Below are positions 7,473 through 9,448 of a stretch of 9,448 nucleotides of DNA, piece by piece. Each line of letters opens with the position of its first letter. Within the stretch, counting starts at the first letter, position 1. The DNA lies in contig USFH01000085.1 in the NCBI GenBank assembly GCA_900553925.1, forward strand, positions 1 to 9,448. Reading direction: 5' to 3'. Position numbers and translations under genes: made by a program. The notes below the pieces were generated by a model. That model searched no databases. It was not told the DNA's origin and saw only the letters and a program-made list of their open reading frames with translations. This stretch comes from an uncultured Clostridium sp. (lineage in GTDB: Bacteria; Bacillota; Clostridia; Lachnospirales; Lachnospiraceae).

Positions 7473-7484
7473 TTTTCGCGAAAA
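7473..7484. promoter_or_regulatory. Perfect 12-bp palindrome, possible operator
   Basis: TTTTCGCGAAAA is a perfect palindrome ending 2 bp before the -35 box of the sua5 promoter (7487) and about 40 bp upstream of the atp -35 box. Its symmetry and position suit a dimeric regulator, most likely acting on sua5. No known regulator can be assigned from the sequence. A chance palindrome in AT-rich DNA is possible, although the central CGCG is less expected there. Confidence 0.4.
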
Positions 7485-7486
7485 GG

Positions 7487-7515
7487 TTGTCATTCCCTAA
7501 CGATTGATGTAAAAT
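7487..7515 (+). promoter_or_regulatory. Promoter of sua5, predicting a leaderless mRNA
   Basis: TTGTCA (7487-7492) and TAAAAT (7510-7515) are 17 bp apart. The -10 box ends 6 bp before the sua5 ATG at 7522, so transcription should begin at or within a base or two of the start codon. No Shine-Dalgarno sequence is present before this ATG. The -10 box also contains the in-frame TAA (7510-7512), which rules out a longer protein. Confidence 0.65.
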
Positions 7516-7521
7516 AGCGGC

Positions 7522-8661
7522 ATGGAAACGAAATTATTAAATGGGAATAACAAAGAAGCAATTGCAGAGGCATCGAAAATCCTGCAGAACGGCGGCTTGG
7601 TCGCATTTCCGACGGAAACAGTCTACGGATTAGGTGCTGACGCATTAAATGCAGATGCAGCCGCGAAGATTTACGCTGCCAAGGGACGTCCAAGCGACAA
7701 TCCGCTGATTGTCCACATCGCAGATACCGATGCGGTAGAGAAGCTGGCAGATCTGGAAACGATGAACCGGACGCACCCGGACATGGTAAAAAAAGCGCAC
7801 ATGCTGATGGAAGCTTTCTGGCCGGGACCGCTGACGATCATCTTTCCGAAGCTTGCCATCGTCCCAGACGGAACGACCGGCGGACTGCCGACCGTTGCGA
7901 TCCGGATGCCATCCCACCCGATCGCACAGGAACTGATCCGCACAAGCGGTGTCTCCATCGCAGCCCCATCTGCAAACACTTCCGGCAGACCATCACCGAC
8001 GACCGCACAGCATGTATGGGAGGACATGGACGGACGCATCGAGATGATATTAGATGGTGGTGCCGTCGGAATCGGAATTGAATCGACGATCGTCGATATG
8101 ACAGGCACGATCCCAACGATTCTTCGACCGGGCTTTATCACGAAGGCGATGCTCTCCGAGATCGTCGGCGACGTGACGATTGATCCAGCTATTATCGAGC
8201 CGGATCCAAATCTTCGCCCGAAAGCACCCGGCATGAAATATACGCACTACGCACCACACGGAACGCTCAGTATCGTGGAGGCTGTCGCAGACGAATCGGC
8301 AAACCGGGCAAGCCTGCATTCCGGTGTCAAGGTCTCTTATAACGCGACCGAAGCGGAAACATTGCGCGTAGCGGAGAAGATCAAGGCACTTGTAAATGAA
8401 AAGGAAGCCCAGGGCTACAAGGTCGCAATTCTCACAACCAAGGAGCATGCATCCTTATATAAGAACTATTCGCATGTACTGATCGTCGGCGAAGGAAGCA
8501 AAGGACAGACGATCTCTGCACGGCTTTATGCCGCCCTGCGTGAATGTGACAGCGAGCAGATGGAATATATGTACAGCGAAGCATTTGACCAGAACGAACT
8601 CGGCGGTGCCATCATGAACCGGCTGTTAAAAGCGGCAGGACACAGAGTCATCACCGTGTAG
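7522..8661 (+). CDS. sua5: L-threonylcarbamoyladenylate synthase (Sua5/YwlC)
   Basis: Sua5 makes threonylcarbamoyl-AMP from threonine, bicarbonate and ATP, the first step of the t6A37 modification of ANN-decoding tRNAs in the cytoplasm. The product (379 residues) is slightly longer than the roughly 345-350 usual for Sua5. It has the YrdC domain with PTETVYGLG (30-38), KGRPSDNPL (54-62), FWPGPLT (99-105), SANTSGRPSPT (150-160) and ESTIVD (187-192). The Sua5 linker APGMKYTHYAP (235-245) and the C-terminal Sua5 domain (about 248-379) follow, so this is the two-domain form rather than TsaC. The ATG at 7522 is the only possible start before the conserved N-terminus, since an in-frame stop lies at 7510. 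It has no ribosome binding site. In Bacillus the same gene lies near rpiB, upp and the atp operon. Confidence 0.96.
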   Translation: METKLLNGNNKEAIAEASKILQNGGLVAFPTETVYGLGADALNADAAAKIYAAKGRPSDNPLIVHIADTDAVEKLADLETMNRTHPDMVKKAHMLMEAFWPGPLTIIFPKLAIVPDGTTGGLPTVAIRMPSHPIAQELIRTSGVSIAAPSANTSGRPSPTTAQHVWEDMDGRIEMILDGGAVGIGIESTIVDMTGTIPTILRPGFITKAMLSEIVGDVTIDPAIIEPDPNLRPKAPGMKYTHYAPHGTLSIVEAVADESANRASLHSGVKVSYNATEAETLRVAEKIKALVNEKEAQGYKVAILTTKEHASLYKNYSHVLIVGEGSKGQTISARLYAALRECDSEQMEYMYSEAFDQNELGGAIMNRLLKAAGHRVITV

Positions 8662-8666
8662 ATATC

Positions 8667-8863
8667 ATACATGCAAACCACATTAATATGTATGATGTAC
8701 ATAATTACAATTCTAAAGCAGACCATCGAAGCACGCCGGCACTTAATGAGCGACTGATTTTGTCGCGAATTTAGTACCGTTGCGTGATGAGCTGAGCGGA
8801 AGCGCGTTTGCGTAGAATTCGTAATTATGTACATTCTTATATTTATATATGGTTTGCATGTAT
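8667..8863 (+). repeat. Long copy of a hairpin-forming intergenic repeat (sua5-rpiB gap)
   Basis: An inverted repeat of about 197 bp that fills most of the sua5-rpiB gap. The outer arms 8667-8680 and 8850-8863 (ATACATGCAAACCA and its complement) match over 14 of 14 bp. The middle arms 8695-8708 and 8821-8834 also match over 14 of 14, and 8709-8715 pairs with 8813-8819 after a one-base bulge at 8820. The interior (8716-8812) is less AT-rich than the arms and includes a small hairpin, GCGAC (8750-8754) with GTCGC (8762-8766). No open reading frame of note and no transposase are present, so any mobility would need a helper elsewhere. The core is shared with the copy at 6473-6589. It lacks a U-run, so it is not a clear terminator. 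Confidence 0.85.
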
Positions 8864-8876
8864 TTCATAAAATTAC

Positions 8877-8882
8877 AGGAGG
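8877..8882 (+). promoter_or_regulatory. Ribosome binding site of rpiB
   Basis: AGGAGG with 9 nt before the ATG at 8892. It lies 13 bp beyond the outer arm of the hairpin repeat, so it should be outside the folded structure. Confidence 0.85.
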
Positions 8883-8891
8883 ATTTAAGAT

Positions 8892-9320
8892 ATGACAATC
8901 GCAATTGGAAGTGACCATGGCGGATATGAACTCAAACTGGAGGTTATCAAGCATTTGAAGGATCGCGGATTTGAAGTGACAGATTACGGCTGTGACAGCA
9001 CAGCATCCTGTGACTACCCAATCTATGGAAAGGCTGTTGCAGAGGCAATCGCCGCTGGCAAGCAGGATCTGGGTATTCTCATCTGCGGTACCGGTATCGG
9101 TATGAGCATGGTTGCAAATAAGGTCGAAGGTGTCCGCGCCGCACTCTGCAGTGACTGTTTCTCTGCGCAGGCAACCCGCGAGCACAACAACGCCAATGTA
9201 CTCTGCATGGGCGCACGTACAATCGGACCTGGTCTTGCACTTATGATCGTGGACAAATTCGTGGATACACCATTTTCTAACGACGAGAGACATGTGCGTA
9301 GAATCAAGATGTTCTCATAA
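8892..9320 (+). CDS. rpiB: Ribose-5-phosphate isomerase B
   Basis: RpiB interconverts ribose 5-phosphate and ribulose 5-phosphate in the non-oxidative pentose phosphate pathway in the cytoplasm. The 142-residue product is full length for the LacAB/RpiB family. Visible active-site features are SDHGGYELK (7-15, with Asp8 and His9), ICGTGIGMS (64-72) with Cys65 as the expected catalytic base, REHNNANVL (96-104) with His98, and the phosphate-binding arginines near the C-terminus in ERHVRRI (132-138). The Cys65 form and length fit RpiB rather than the LacA/LacB galactose-6-phosphate isomerase subunits, although allose-6-phosphate activity cannot be excluded. It lies 230 bp after sua5 on the same strand, with a hairpin repeat between. 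The ywlE-type phosphatase gene found between these two in Bacillus is absent. Confidence 0.95.
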   Translation: MTIAIGSDHGGYELKLEVIKHLKDRGFEVTDYGCDSTASCDYPIYGKAVAEAIAAGKQDLGILICGTGIGMSMVANKVEGVRAALCSDCFSAQATREHNNANVLCMGARTIGPGLALMIVDKFVDTPFSNDERHVRRIKMFS

Positions 9321-9448
9321 AACTGGTCAAATCACATTACACCGTTGTAATCCACGAACCTGTGATCATTGAATCGCAGACAATTCAGGAATAAGGCAGG
9401 ACGAATATACAGACGATCGCACAAAAGAAGCGGGTATGCCAATGCATA
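9321..9448 (+). other. Region downstream of rpiB, no supported gene
   Basis: The last 128 bp hold no convincing coding start. ATG codons at 9436 and 9442 are too close to the edge to judge and have no good ribosome binding site. A weak hairpin, ATTACA (9336-9341) with TGTAAT (9346-9351), has a 4-nt loop and no U-run, so it is at best a poor terminator candidate. Confidence 0.3.

Noticed and set aside
7671..8448. Long open frames on the minus strand inside sua5
   Set aside because: They are antisense shadows of a strongly conserved Sua5 protein and have no family-like sequence or ribosome binding site.
8814..8850. An rpiB promoter in the AT-rich right arm of the repeat (TATATT near 8838)
   Set aside because: No reasonable -35 box lies at 16-18 bp; the AT-rich composition alone explains the match.
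8667..8863. The sua5-rpiB hairpin as an intrinsic terminator for sua5
   Set aside because: The stem is not followed by a U-run, is very long, and its core recurs in the middle of the atp operon where termination would be harmful.
9379..9448. An open frame running to the window end after rpiB
   Set aside because: It has no start codon until 9436, no ribosome binding site and no recognisable residues; it is too short to call.

Overview
The window looks like chromosome of an anaerobic Firmicute of the class Clostridia, most likely a member of the Lachnospiraceae. This is inferred from protein character, strong AGGAGG-type ribosome binding sites, the AtpZ-AtpI-AtpB-E-F-H-A-G-D-C order and the nearby sua5 and rpiB genes. 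No species can be named from the sequence alone.

Positions 35-7366, minus strand: a complete F1Fo ATP synthase operon, read right to left as atpZ, atpI-like, atpB (a), atpE (c), atpF (b), atpH (delta), atpA (alpha), atpG (gamma), atpD (beta), atpC (epsilon). A textbook promoter (TTGAAA, 17 bp, TATAAT) lies just ahead of atpZ. The c subunit carries the complete ligand set of sodium-binding c-rings (Gln32, Val63, Glu65, Thr66, Thr67, Tyr70), so the enzyme is predicted to be coupled to Na+ rather than H+.

Positions 7367-7521: a divergent regulatory region with the atp promoter on the minus strand, a sua5 promoter on the plus strand and a 12-bp perfect palindrome between them. The sua5 -10 box ends only 6 bp before the ATG and there is no ribosome binding site, so sua5 appears to be read from a leaderless mRNA.

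Positions 7522-9320, plus strand: sua5 (tRNA threonylcarbamoyladenosine synthesis) and rpiB (ribose-5-phosphate isomerase B), separated by 230 bp. The last 128 bp hold no gene that can be supported.

The least expected content is a pair of related, long hairpin-forming repeats, one between atpI and atpB (6473-6589) and one between sua5 and rpiB (8667-8863). They share a core sequence, have the same orientation relative to transcription of the host genes, and have flanking arms that differ in sequence but are self-complementary in each copy. The short copy equals the long copy minus 84 bp lying between two AAGC direct repeats. They look like members of a dispersed intergenic repeat family, MITE-like or a structured RNA element, and are the best candidate here for something poorly described.
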